Assembly (NCBI GenBank): GCA_030247675.1 | Contig: JAOTRX010000008.1 | Span: 124,001 to 188,000 of the forward strand | DNA from: Desulforhopalus sp. | Lineage (GTDB): Bacteria; Desulfobacterota; Desulfobulbia; Desulfobulbales; Desulfocapsaceae | Direction: 5' to 3' | DNA: 64,000 bases | Shown: positions 1 through 7,235 of the stretch, in pieces | Layout: every line of letters starts with the position of its first letter | Position numbering within the stretch: position 1 is the stretch's first letter | Made by a program: the position numbers and the translations under genes | Notes under the pieces: generated by a model | Databases searched by the model: none | What the model was told of the DNA's origin: nothing | What the model saw: only the letters and a program-made list of their open reading frames with translations

Positions 1-540
1 ATATTCACCAGCTGGAGAGGTTGATGCTTCAGGAAAGGTGAGCAAAATAAAACACGAGCCGAGGATATGCCCGGCATTGCCCAGCTTGAAAGTAATCCCT
101 TTCTTGAGGGTAAAGGTCTCCTGCAGTTCAAAGCCCCAGGACATTTCTTCAATCAAGGTCTCTAGGCGCTGGACCTCCTGGTCGGTTTTCGCCGAGAACG
201 ACATGGCGTCGCGGAGCATGGGCTGCAGCAGTGCCTTGGTGGCATGGGTGCAGATGATCTCGCCGCGAAACCCGGCTTCGATCAGATCCGGCACCCGGCC
301 GATATGGTCGATATGGGCGTGGGTCAGGAAAAGATAGTCGATCTGGCTGGGTTGTACCGGGAAGTCGGCAAAGGGCAATACCGGATCGTCACCCTGGGAG
401 GTACCGCAATCAACGAGGATATTAATGCCCTCGGGCGTCCCCGGCCGGGTCTCAATCAGATGACAGGAGCCGGTGACGCACTCTTTTGCGCCGAGGTGGG
501 AGATTTTCGTATTTATCGTACTAATGCCCTCCCTTTTCAC
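1..540 (-). CDS. MBL-fold beta-CASP-type RNA nuclease, 3' end cut by window edge
   Basis: Reading the minus strand from about 540 to base 1 gives an open frame with no stop before the window edge. It carries the metallo-beta-lactamase zinc motif THAHIDHIG near residue 75 and a later GHILGS motif, as in bacterial homologues of the RNA-processing CPSF/YSH1 group (MBL plus beta-CASP plus RNA-specificity domains). The likely role is a zinc-dependent ribonuclease; only about 180 N-terminal residues are visible, so the beta-CASP part lies outside. The start is uncertain: a GTG at 540 overlaps the upstream ATPase gene by 20 bases, and an ATT at 525 follows an AGGGAGG-like sequence. Function is inferred from the family. 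Confidence 0.75.
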   Translation of the reverse strand, partial: MKREGISTINTKISHLGAKECVTGSCHLIETRPGTPEGINILVDCGTSQGDDPVLPFADFPVQPSQIDYLFLTHAHIDHIGRVPDLIEAGFRGEIICTHATKALLQPMLRDAMSFSAKTDQEVQRLETLIEEMSWGFELQETFTLKKGITFKLGNAGHILGSCFILLTFPEASTSPAGEY

Positions 541-1849
541 TGAGTAACCAATCGCGAGCAGCAACAACCGTCACCGCAGAGGGGATGTCTAACGATACGG
601 GTCGGTCAAGGGCAATCAGTACCGGTTCGGCCCGGGGAAAGTCTTTCATCGCATCGAGTAATCCTCTGATTTCTCGGGAAAACGTTGCCGGCTGATCAAC
701 GCTGGCACATACCTGGATCAATTCTTCGTGGCCTTCGACATAGCGTGCATGGAAATCAACCTCAAAGCCTTGTATGGTCCGTACATAGGTAACTTCCGCA
801 GCACGTCTGTCCAACTCCAGGAACACAGCAGTTTCAAGGGCGTGGCCGAGGTTGGCTTTACCCGACCGATCAAAAATCGGAATCAAACCGGCGTCAATGG
901 GGTAGACCTTACGCGGATTAACCCTGCGGCGCCGTTCCGAATCGGTGGCGATAGCTATGCTGCGTAACAGAAAAGTGTCCTCAAGATAGCCCAGGTACGT
1001 GTGCAATGTTTCTTTGCCGACTGCAATACCTTGAGATTTCAGGTCTAAATGGAATTTATTGATACTGAAAGTGCCTGCCGCATTGCCCAGCAGCTGGCGC
1101 ACCATCCAACGCAATACCAGCGGTTGTGAGATTCCATGACGTTCCACGACATCGCGCAGCAGCACAACATCCACATAGCCATTCAATAAGGCGATACGAT
1201 TAGCGGCATCCAGCCCCTGCACCTCGGGAAAACCACCTTGCTTCAGATAGCTGAGGAGGTGGTTGTCGAGCAGGGAGCGTATGGATTTCGACAAGTATTC
1301 CGGCGATTTCAGCGGCTCCACCCCCCTGTGGCGCAAGCTCTCGCGGAAGCTGAACGGCAGAACAACGGCTTCCATGGCACGGCCTCGCATGCTGGTGGCC
1401 ACTTCACGCGAGAGCATCCGAGCAGAAGAGCCGGAGAGAAACAGATCAATTTTTTCGCTGTCGAGAAGCCGGCGAGCAAACATTTCCCAGCCGGGGATGA
1501 CCTGAATTTCATCAAGAAAAAAGGTGGCCCGCTGCTGGTCCCGCCATTTCGGATAAAGGCGATAATATTCCTCCACCAGCATATCAAGGTCTTTTGCCTG
1601 CATGCCTGCCAGGCGCTCATCCTCAAAGCTGAAATACAACAACCCTTCACGCGGTGTCCCTTGGGCAAAACGCTCAGCCAGGATTTGCCAGAGCAGACTG
1701 GTTTTACCCGCACGCCGCATCCCAATCACGGCGGTTGCCTTGTTTGGTACGGCTGGCAACCAGATATCACGGCGCGTCAACACCGGAATGGCTGCATCGA
1801 GCGAATCGACAATTTTTTGTCGAACAACCTGACGAAATTGATCTCCCAT
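521..1849 (-). CDS. ATP-binding protein of the AAA/DUF4143 family
   Basis: A 442-residue protein. The Walker A motif GMRRAGKT is at residues 43-50 and the Walker B FFLDE at 110-114, followed by an SGSSARML sensor-like segment. The C-terminal third has the DUF4143 character with an FEVDF-x-IQV pattern near 365-385 that resembles a PD-(D/E)XK nuclease core. Members of this family are common in prokaryotes, often mobile, and mostly of unknown function. The gene lies downstream of the por operon on the same strand (96-base gap) and overlaps the following nuclease gene. Whether it works with that nuclease cannot be told. Family assignment is firm; biological role is not. Confidence 0.85.
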   Translation of the reverse strand: MGDQFRQVVRQKIVDSLDAAIPVLTRRDIWLPAVPNKATAVIGMRRAGKTSLLWQILAERFAQGTPREGLLYFSFEDERLAGMQAKDLDMLVEEYYRLYPKWRDQQRATFFLDEIQVIPGWEMFARRLLDSEKIDLFLSGSSARMLSREVATSMRGRAMEAVVLPFSFRESLRHRGVEPLKSPEYLSKSIRSLLDNHLLSYLKQGGFPEVQGLDAANRIALLNGYVDVVLLRDVVERHGISQPLVLRWMVRQLLGNAAGTFSINKFHLDLKSQGIAVGKETLHTYLGYLEDTFLLRSIAIATDSERRRRVNPRKVYPIDAGLIPIFDRSGKANLGHALETAVFLELDRRAAEVTYVRTIQGFEVDFHARYVEGHEELIQVCASVDQPATFSREIRGLLDAMKDFPRAEPVLIALDRPVSLDIPSAVTVVAARDWLLSEKGGH

Positions 1850-1945
1850 GAAGGATACTTTACAGATTATTTAACCTTATTGGAAGGATAATGTTGCCAT
1901 AAAATACCACCTGAAGGAGAATCTGTTTCGACTTCCAGTTTATTT

Positions 1946-2830
1946 TCAATACCCAGCCCACTTCGTATCGACCTGCTGCTGCACCTTGGCGACTATCTCC
2001 GGATCAAGCGACTTGAACCTGCCCTGGGTCTTAAAATATTCCGACACCGGCAGCCGTTTTTTGCCGAGCAGATTAAGCGAAGGCCCGGTCAGGGTAAACT
2101 TGCCGTCGACAATTTCGTACAGATCGAAAAGGCCAGTTTGAACCGCCAGCTTGCCAACCTTGATGGTGTACCGTGTTTCAAAGCTCCAGCCCGGCGGGCA
2201 CGGGGTGTGAACGTGAATATATCTCGGCCCGGCAATGGTCGTGGCTTTTTTTACTTTATCATAAAAATCAAGAGGATAGGCAGCAGAAGCGGTGGCTACG
2301 TAGGGGATACCGTGGGCGGCAATGATTGCCGGGACGTCCTTTTTCTCCTGGAGCTTGCCCTTGATGGGGGTCGTCGTGGTCAGAACACCCTGGGGGGTGG
2401 TTCCCGATCGCTGGACACCGGTATTCATATACGCCTCATTGTCATAGCATATATAGATGATGTCCTCGCCCCGCTCACAGGCGCCGGAAAGGGCCTGAAT
2501 ACCGATATCGCCGGTCCCCCCGTCACCCGCCCAGGCAACGACGTTGACGCCTGTCTTCTTCAGGGCCTTCATTGCCCCGCGCACCCCGGTTGCTGCGGCG
2601 CCGGTCGAGGCAAAGGGCACATTGACACAGGGAAGTTTGGTAGAGGCCACTGGATACAGGCCCTGCAACACGGTAAGGCAGCTGGGCGGCACCACCAGAA
2701 TGGTATTTTTACCGAGTGCCTTCAAGCCGATACGATAGACAATCGACAAACCACAGCCCGAGCAGGCCCGGTTCCCCGGATGGACGAACTCTTCTTCAGT
2801 CAAGTTTAAAATAGTAGTTGCTTTTGCCAT
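1946..2830 (-). CDS. porB: 2-oxoacid:ferredoxin oxidoreductase, beta (TPP-binding) subunit
   Basis: A 294-residue protein. The start is the ATG at 2830 (MAKATTILNL) because AGGA lies just upstream; a longer in-frame reading into porA is not supported. It contains the CSGCG motif near residue 20, the thiamine diphosphate motif GDGGTGDIG followed by DNEAYMN, and a late HTPCPPGW cysteine; these are the usual ligands for the beta-subunit 4Fe-4S cluster and TPP. The role is oxidative decarboxylation of a 2-oxoacid to acyl-CoA with reduced ferredoxin. It is the last gene of a tight four-gene operon. The substrate could be pyruvate or a branched-chain 2-oxoacid; ilvE next door favours the latter. 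Confidence 0.9.
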   Translation of the reverse strand: MAKATTILNLTEEEFVHPGNRACSGCGLSIVYRIGLKALGKNTILVVPPSCLTVLQGLYPVASTKLPCVNVPFASTGAAATGVRGAMKALKKTGVNVVAWAGDGGTGDIGIQALSGACERGEDIIYICYDNEAYMNTGVQRSGTTPQGVLTTTTPIKGKLQEKKDVPAIIAAHGIPYVATASAAYPLDFYDKVKKATTIAGPRYIHVHTPCPPGWSFETRYTIKVGKLAVQTGLFDLYEIVDGKFTLTGPSLNLLGKKRLPVSEYFKTQGRFKSLDPEIVAKVQQQVDTKWAGY

Positions 2831-2835
2831 GGTAG

Positions 2836-4035
2836 TTATTCCTGTAGTTTCAAACCGATCCAGCGAGGACTGTCGCCGAATTTTGCCGGGGAGGCACACG
2901 ATACGGCCAAGGCATCAAGAAGGTGCTGGGTCCGTATCTCTCTGCCGCCAAGGCCGAGGATGTAATTGTGGATATGTGGTTTCTTGTCGCTGCAGTACAG
3001 TGCGGCCTTGATATCGGCGTACAATGCGCCCTGGTTGCCGTAGCTGAGCGCCTTCTCGAAGACGATGGCGCACTTCTTGCCAGCCAGGGCTTTGACAATT
3101 GCCTGATCAGGGAAGGGCCGATACATCTGCACCCCCATAACACCGATCTTCACCTTGTCGTTACGCATGATATCGATGACGTCGCGCAGCTGATAGGACA
3201 GCGAACCGATGGCGACCGCCACGAAATCGGCGTCGTCGCACCGGTATTCCTCCACAAAGGGCGTGCCGCCACGGCCGAATTTCTTGGCGAACTCCTTGTC
3301 GATAGTCTCGTAGGCCTGCAGAGATGCCCGCAGATCCTCCTGGAGATTGTGGCGGATCTCGATATATCCCGGCTGTATATTGCCGTCCACCCCCGGCCGT
3401 ACGTCGGGCAGGGTAACCGTGTTAAAGTTGCCGGGATCCTGCGGATCAAGAAAATGTTTCGGTGTAAAAGGCGGCAGGAATGCATCGACCTTGCCCTGCT
3501 CCGGCTGATCAAAAGGCATGTAGGTGTGGGACAGCAGATAGCCGTCGTAACAGACCATGACCGGAATGCTCACCGTCTGGGCGAGCTTGAAGGCCTTGAT
3601 GACCGAATCGATGATCTGCTGGTGGTCGTTGCAGTAGATCTGGATCCAGCCGACATCGCGCTGGGCGATGGTATCCTGCTGGTCGTTCCATACCGTCCAC
3701 GGTGCGCCGATGCCCCGGTTGGCCACACACATGACGATGGGCAGCCGCGCCCCCACCGCCCAGTGCAACTGTTCGTTCATATACAAAAGGCCGTTGGCGC
3801 TGGTGGCGGTAAAGGCCCTTGCCCCGGCGGTCTGGGCGGCGATGCACACCGCCATGGCACTGTGCTCGCTTTCTACCGGGATATACTGAGCCTCAAGCTT
3901 TCCGGACTCGACGAATTCCGACAATTTTTCCGTCAACGGGGTCTGCGGGGTAATGGGATAGGCGGCGATGACCTGGGCCCGTGATAACTTCACGCCGGTT
4001 GCAGCCGCGACATTTCCGGATTCAATAATATGCAT
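2836..4035 (-). CDS. porA: 2-oxoacid:ferredoxin oxidoreductase, alpha subunit
   Basis: A 399-residue protein starting at MHIIESGNVA; the ATG at 4035 has a strong GGAGGAGAAA site upstream, so longer in-frame readings are rejected. It has the alpha-subunit opening GNxAAATGVKLSRAQVIAAYPITPQTP, here seen as AAYPITPQTPLTEKL, and the middle block TATSANGLLYMNEQ typical of Por/Vor alpha chains. The alpha chain supplies the pyrimidine-side TPP contacts and the CoA-binding domain in the known structures. It sits 4 bases after the delta gene and 5 bases before the beta gene. The length matches four-subunit enzymes (about 390-400 residues). Confidence 0.92.
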   Translation of the reverse strand: MHIIESGNVAAATGVKLSRAQVIAAYPITPQTPLTEKLSEFVESGKLEAQYIPVESEHSAMAVCIAAQTAGARAFTATSANGLLYMNEQLHWAVGARLPIVMCVANRGIGAPWTVWNDQQDTIAQRDVGWIQIYCNDHQQIIDSVIKAFKLAQTVSIPVMVCYDGYLLSHTYMPFDQPEQGKVDAFLPPFTPKHFLDPQDPGNFNTVTLPDVRPGVDGNIQPGYIEIRHNLQEDLRASLQAYETIDKEFAKKFGRGGTPFVEEYRCDDADFVAVAIGSLSYQLRDVIDIMRNDKVKIGVMGVQMYRPFPDQAIVKALAGKKCAIVFEKALSYGNQGALYADIKAALYCSDKKPHIHNYILGLGGREIRTQHLLDALAVSCASPAKFGDSPRWIGLKLQE

Positions 4036-4039
4036 GGGA

Positions 4040-4345
4040 TTATTTCTCCTCCGTGTTGGACGTTGCCTCGGCAACCATACTGATAGCGCCAGCTGGGCAC
4101 TCTTCGGCACAAATCCCGCAACCTTTGCAGTAATCATAGTTGATTACCGGCGGTATGGTCTTGCTGACTACGCAGTCGGGACAATACATCCAGCAGTTAA
4201 AACAGGATTTTCTCTTGGTTTTTACCGGAATGCATGCCTCAAGGTTGATGACCGGCCGCAAAACCCGCCATGACCCGGTGTTGCCACCATCGCCAGGACC
4301 CGGTTTGCTGCGCGACAGCATATTGCAATACGTTTTCTTCACCAT
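4040..4345 (-). CDS. porD: 2-oxoacid:ferredoxin oxidoreductase, delta (ferredoxin-like) subunit
   Basis: A 101-residue protein carrying two 4Fe-4S regions and passing electrons from the TPP core to ferredoxin. The second is canonical: C73, C76, C79, C83 (CKGCGICAEECP). The first is unusual: cysteines at 48, 51, 55 and 58 (CFNCWMYCPDC) give C-x2-C-x3-C-x2-C instead of the common C-x2-C-x2-C-x3-CP, with an extra C38 upstream. All four ligands may still be available, in altered order. The gene lies 3 bases after the gamma gene and 4 before alpha, as in the gamma-delta-alpha-beta order of archaeal and Thermotoga-type enzymes. Confidence 0.88.
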   Translation of the reverse strand: MVKKTYCNMLSRSKPGPGDGGNTGSWRVLRPVINLEACIPVKTKRKSCFNCWMYCPDCVVSKTIPPVINYDYCKGCGICAEECPAGAISMVAEATSNTEEK

Positions 4346-4348
4346 CGA

Positions 4349-4909
4349 TCAGCCTCCAATTGCCGTATTCTCATAGGAAATGCGGGCGGCCATCGCGTTC
4401 TTTTCCGGCCGTTTCCCGATAAATTCTTGTTCAATCGCCTGCACCAGGACCTCAATGTCCACCAGGCCAGTGGCCTTGGCAAAGACGCCAATGATTCCCG
4501 AGTTGACAATGCCCGGGGGCAGACCGGCGGCGATGCCGTGTTTGGTGACATCGGAAACTGCTATTCGCGCCCCGCCAAAATTGTACGACTCAAGAGGTTG
4601 CGGCGCATTCAATACCACCAGGCCGCCCTCTTTTAATCCCGCCACTACATTTACCTCTTCGAGAAGGGTGTGGTCCAGGACCACCACCATGTCCGGGGTG
4701 GTGATCGGCGAGAGATCGTAGATTTTTTCCTTGGAAATCTTCAGCGAGGTAAACACCGGGGCGCCCCTTCGCTCGGTTCCGAAGGTCGGCGCCATGACCA
4801 CGCCCTTATATCCGGAAACAAAGGCACCATTGGCGACAATCTTTGCCGCGGTAATAGCGCCCTGCCCTCCACGTCCGTGCCATCGTATCTCAATTATGTC
4901 TTTTCTCAT
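4349..4909 (-). CDS. porC: 2-oxoacid:ferredoxin oxidoreductase, gamma subunit
   Basis: A 186-residue protein, first gene of the por operon. It opens with IRWHGRGGQGAITAAKIVA, the conserved gamma-subunit signature (G-R-G-G-Q-G), and later has the APTFGTERRGAPV block. The gamma chain forms part of the CoA/TPP active-site framework. The length (about 185) is standard. It is divergently oriented to ilvE across a 260-base A+T-rich spacer that should hold both promoters. The subunit is sometimes called porG. Assignment is firm; substrate choice (pyruvate versus 2-oxoisovalerate) is not decided by sequence reading. Confidence 0.9.
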   Translation of the reverse strand: MRKDIIEIRWHGRGGQGAITAAKIVANGAFVSGYKGVVMAPTFGTERRGAPVFTSLKISKEKIYDLSPITTPDMVVVLDHTLLEEVNVVAGLKEGGLVVLNAPQPLESYNFGGARIAVSDVTKHGIAAGLPPGIVNSGIIGVFAKATGLVDIEVLVQAIEQEFIGKRPEKNAMAARISYENTAIGG

Positions 4910-5047
4910 TTTCCACCGAAATATTTATTATTCCAATACGTTCCAGCGTTCACCATGGGACGCTTCTCTGCACCCCCGAACGGGGCAAAAAAATAGACGA
5001 AAAAAACATGCAATTATTTTTGTAAGTGACTAAACAACGCCGGTGGC

Positions 5048-5053
5048 ATTATA
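5048..5053 (-). promoter_or_regulatory. Possible -10 element for the por operon
   Basis: The minus strand reads TATAAT here, about 140 bases upstream of the porC start, inside the A+T-rich spacer shared with ilvE. No good -35 hexamer is seen 17 bases upstream, so this is a weak call. Confidence 0.3.
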
Positions 5054-5169
5054 CTTGAATCCATAATAATAACTACGCTAATTGAATGCCGTGTTTATTT
5101 AATAAACATTATTGTTACTCCAGTTAACACCGTAATATCAAATTATTATAACTAAGCTAAGGGGCGATC

Positions 5170-6234
5170 ATGAAAATTTCAGTAACAAAGGCCGCAACAT
5201 TAAAAAAACGACCTGACGGTTCCGGCCTTGGATTTGGGACTATCTTCACCGATCATATGTTCAACATGGATTATAATCCCACCGACGGCTGGCATAACCC
5301 GCGGGTCGAGCCCTACAGCCCAATTTCCATGGACCCCTCGACCATGGTTCTCCACTATGGCCAAGCGATTTTCGAGGGCCTCAAGGCCTACCGCACCGGC
5401 TCCGGCGAGGTCCAGCTTTTCCGGCCGAAGGACAATATCAAACGTCTCAACATATCGGCGCACCGGCTGTGCATCCCGCAATTTGATGAGGAATTGGTCC
5501 TTGAAGGACTCCTGCAGCTTCTCAAAATCGACAAGGACTGGGTGCCCAGCGCCCCGGGGACATCGCTGTATATCCGTCCGACGGTTATCGCCATGGACGC
5601 CCACCTCGGCCTGCGTTCGTCAAACACCTACCGGCTCTTTATTATTCTTAGCCCGGTTGGCGCCTACTACCCCGAGGGTTTCAATCCGGTGAAGATCTGG
5701 GTGACCACCGAGTACGTGCGCGCCGTCAGAGGCGGTGTTGGCCAAGCGAAGACCGCCGGCAATTACGCGGCGAGCCTCTACGCCTCGGACCTTGCGAAAA
5801 AGGAGGGCTATACCCAGGTACTCTGGCTGGACGGTGTTGAACTGAAGTACATCGAAGAGGTGGGCACCATGAACATCTTCTTCTGCATCGGCGATGAACT
5901 CATCACCCCCGCCCTCAACGGCAGTATTCTCGCCGGGGTCACCAGGGACTCAGTCATCAAGTTGGCGAAGTCCTGGAATGTCAAGGTCGTGGAAAGACTG
6001 ATCAGTATCCATGAGGTGTATGAGGCGCACGAGAAGGGCTTGCTGAAGGAGGTGTTTGGCTCGGGAACCGCCGCGGTCATCTCGCCGGTCGGCCACATCA
6101 AATTCAACGGCAGGGAGATCACCGTCGGCGATGGCCAGGTAGGACCGCTGTCGGCGAAACTTTTCAAAGGCCTTATGGACATCCAGTACGGCAAGGCCGA
6201 AGACCAGTTCCACTGGAATCTGCCGGTCAAATAG
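5170..6234 (+). CDS. ilvE: Branched-chain amino acid aminotransferase
   Basis: A 354-residue PLP fold-type IV aminotransferase converting valine, leucine and isoleucine to their 2-oxoacids, or the reverse. The PLP lysine is K194 in QAKTAGNYA, and the conserved YIEEVGTMN block with E230 follows; the N-terminal FGTIFTDHM and HYGQAIFEGLKAY segments match the long (about 350 residue) IlvE subgroup. The start is ATG 5170 with AAGGGGCGATC upstream. It is divergent from porCDAB, which could take the resulting 2-oxoacids to acyl-CoA and reduced ferredoxin or run in the biosynthetic direction. A 12-bp hairpin follows the stop codon. Confidence 0.95.
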   Translation: MKISVTKAATLKKRPDGSGLGFGTIFTDHMFNMDYNPTDGWHNPRVEPYSPISMDPSTMVLHYGQAIFEGLKAYRTGSGEVQLFRPKDNIKRLNISAHRLCIPQFDEELVLEGLLQLLKIDKDWVPSAPGTSLYIRPTVIAMDAHLGLRSSNTYRLFIILSPVGAYYPEGFNPVKIWVTTEYVRAVRGGVGQAKTAGNYAASLYASDLAKKEGYTQVLWLDGVELKYIEEVGTMNIFFCIGDELITPALNGSILAGVTRDSVIKLAKSWNVKVVERLISIHEVYEAHEKGLLKEVFGSGTAAVISPVGHIKFNGREITVGDGQVGPLSAKLFKGLMDIQYGKAEDQFHWNLPVK

Positions 6235-6248
6235 GCATTCGTGCATAT

Positions 6249-6281
6249 ACTGCCCCGGCATATCGTTCGTGCCGGGGCAGT
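6249..6281. terminator. Hairpin between convergent ilvE and XRE-cupin genes
   Basis: A perfect 12-bp inverted repeat (ACTGCCCCGGCA / TGCCGGGGCAGT) with a 9-base loop lies between the two convergent stop codons. No T-run follows on either strand, so it may be a weak or non-classical bidirectional terminator. Confidence 0.55.
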
Positions 6282-6313
6282 AAGTCCTGCATACTCTCAG
6301 CAGCAAGGGGTGG

Positions 6314-6904
6314 TTAAAGAATGACCATCTCGTCCTTGGCATAAATTACCGCCAGAATGGTTGCCGGCTGGTCGCCATGACAGGACACGACATGCGGCAT
6401 GGTCGAATCGTAATAGATTGAATCGCCGGGGTTGAGAATGTCGGTATGATTGAGGAGCCTGACCTCGACCTTGCCCTCCAGGACAAACAAAAACTCCTCA
6501 CCGATATGCTGATTTGGCTCAGGCTGCCGGACCTTTCCGGGGTTGAGGGTGACCAAAAATGGCTCCATCTGTTTCTTTTTCTTGTGCTGCCCCAGGGACT
6601 CGTAACTGTAGGCCGAAGACTCGCCATCGGTGGAGTTGAACCGCGACACCGGTTTTCTGTCGTCGCTTCTGACGATGCAGTAGGCGGCATCCCCTTTCTC
6701 GCCGAATAAATCGCCAACCGAGACCTCAAAGGCCTTTGCCAAACTCACCAGGTTTCCGAGAGGCGGGGAGATCAGGTGATTCTCAATGCTGGAAAGGGTT
6801 GTCTCGCTTATCCCGGATTTCTCGGCGACTTCTTGGCGCGACATTTTCCTGGCAATGCGCAGATCTTTAATCCTTTGGCCGACTTTCACAGTGCTCTCAG
6901 GCAT
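6314..6904 (-). CDS. XRE-family transcriptional regulator with C-terminal cupin sensor domain
   Basis: A 196-residue protein starting at MPESTVKVGQ; the ATG at 6904 has CAGGAGGAAAACG directly upstream, so longer readings are rejected. Residues 8-65 form a helix-turn-helix (RIKDLRIARKMSRQEVAEKS), and about 110-190 form a double-stranded beta-helix cupin with PNQHIGEEFLFVLEGKVEV. XRE-cupin proteins usually bind a small ligand and regulate neighbouring metabolic genes. It is convergent with ilvE and divergent from cooS, so either unit could be a target. No operator was identified, and the ligand is unknown. Confidence 0.9.
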   Translation of the reverse strand: MPESTVKVGQRIKDLRIARKMSRQEVAEKSGISETTLSSIENHLISPPLGNLVSLAKAFEVSVGDLFGEKGDAAYCIVRSDDRKPVSRFNSTDGESSAYSYESLGQHKKKKQMEPFLVTLNPGKVRQPEPNQHIGEEFLFVLEGKVEVRLLNHTDILNPGDSIYYDSTMPHVVSCHGDQPATILAVIYAKDEMVIL

Positions 6905-7235
6905 CGTTTTCCTCCTGGTTGGCAGCGTATCTTGGCCACGCCGGCAACGGGCTTGTCGCCAGGTGGAGCATCGAACGGGTTTTTCCTTACTCCCCAGAAG
7001 TTTACCGCATCCGCCGGCTCTTTGCCAACTATTACACCGGAACATGCCCAGAGAAATGGCTACCGCCTGATGAGTTGCAGGCGGTTTCAGTGAAAATTCC
7101 CATGATGTTTTGCCGTCTTGCAGGTATACTGCCTTATTATGTTAGCGAAGACGCTTCGCTCCACGCGTTTCCCTTATTGATCATATGTCCGTTTTCCACG
7201 TTATCATAACCAGTTAACAATAAAGGAGAGTGACA
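6905..7235. other. Spacer between XRE-cupin gene and cooS
   Basis: No convincing gene. It should carry the divergent promoters. A small perfect hairpin (AGCGAAG-ACG-CTTCGCT, 7144-7160) lies about 75 bases before the cooS start and an AAAGGAGAG ribosome site at 7222-7230. I saw no clear CooA- or FNR-type palindrome. Confidence 0.5.

Noticed and set aside
2923..3984. A long plus-strand frame opposite porA
   Set aside because: Antisense shadow of a well-supported gene.
6905..7235. CooA/FNR-type operator before cooS
   Set aside because: No TGTCA-type or TTGAT-N4-ATCAA palindrome could be matched.
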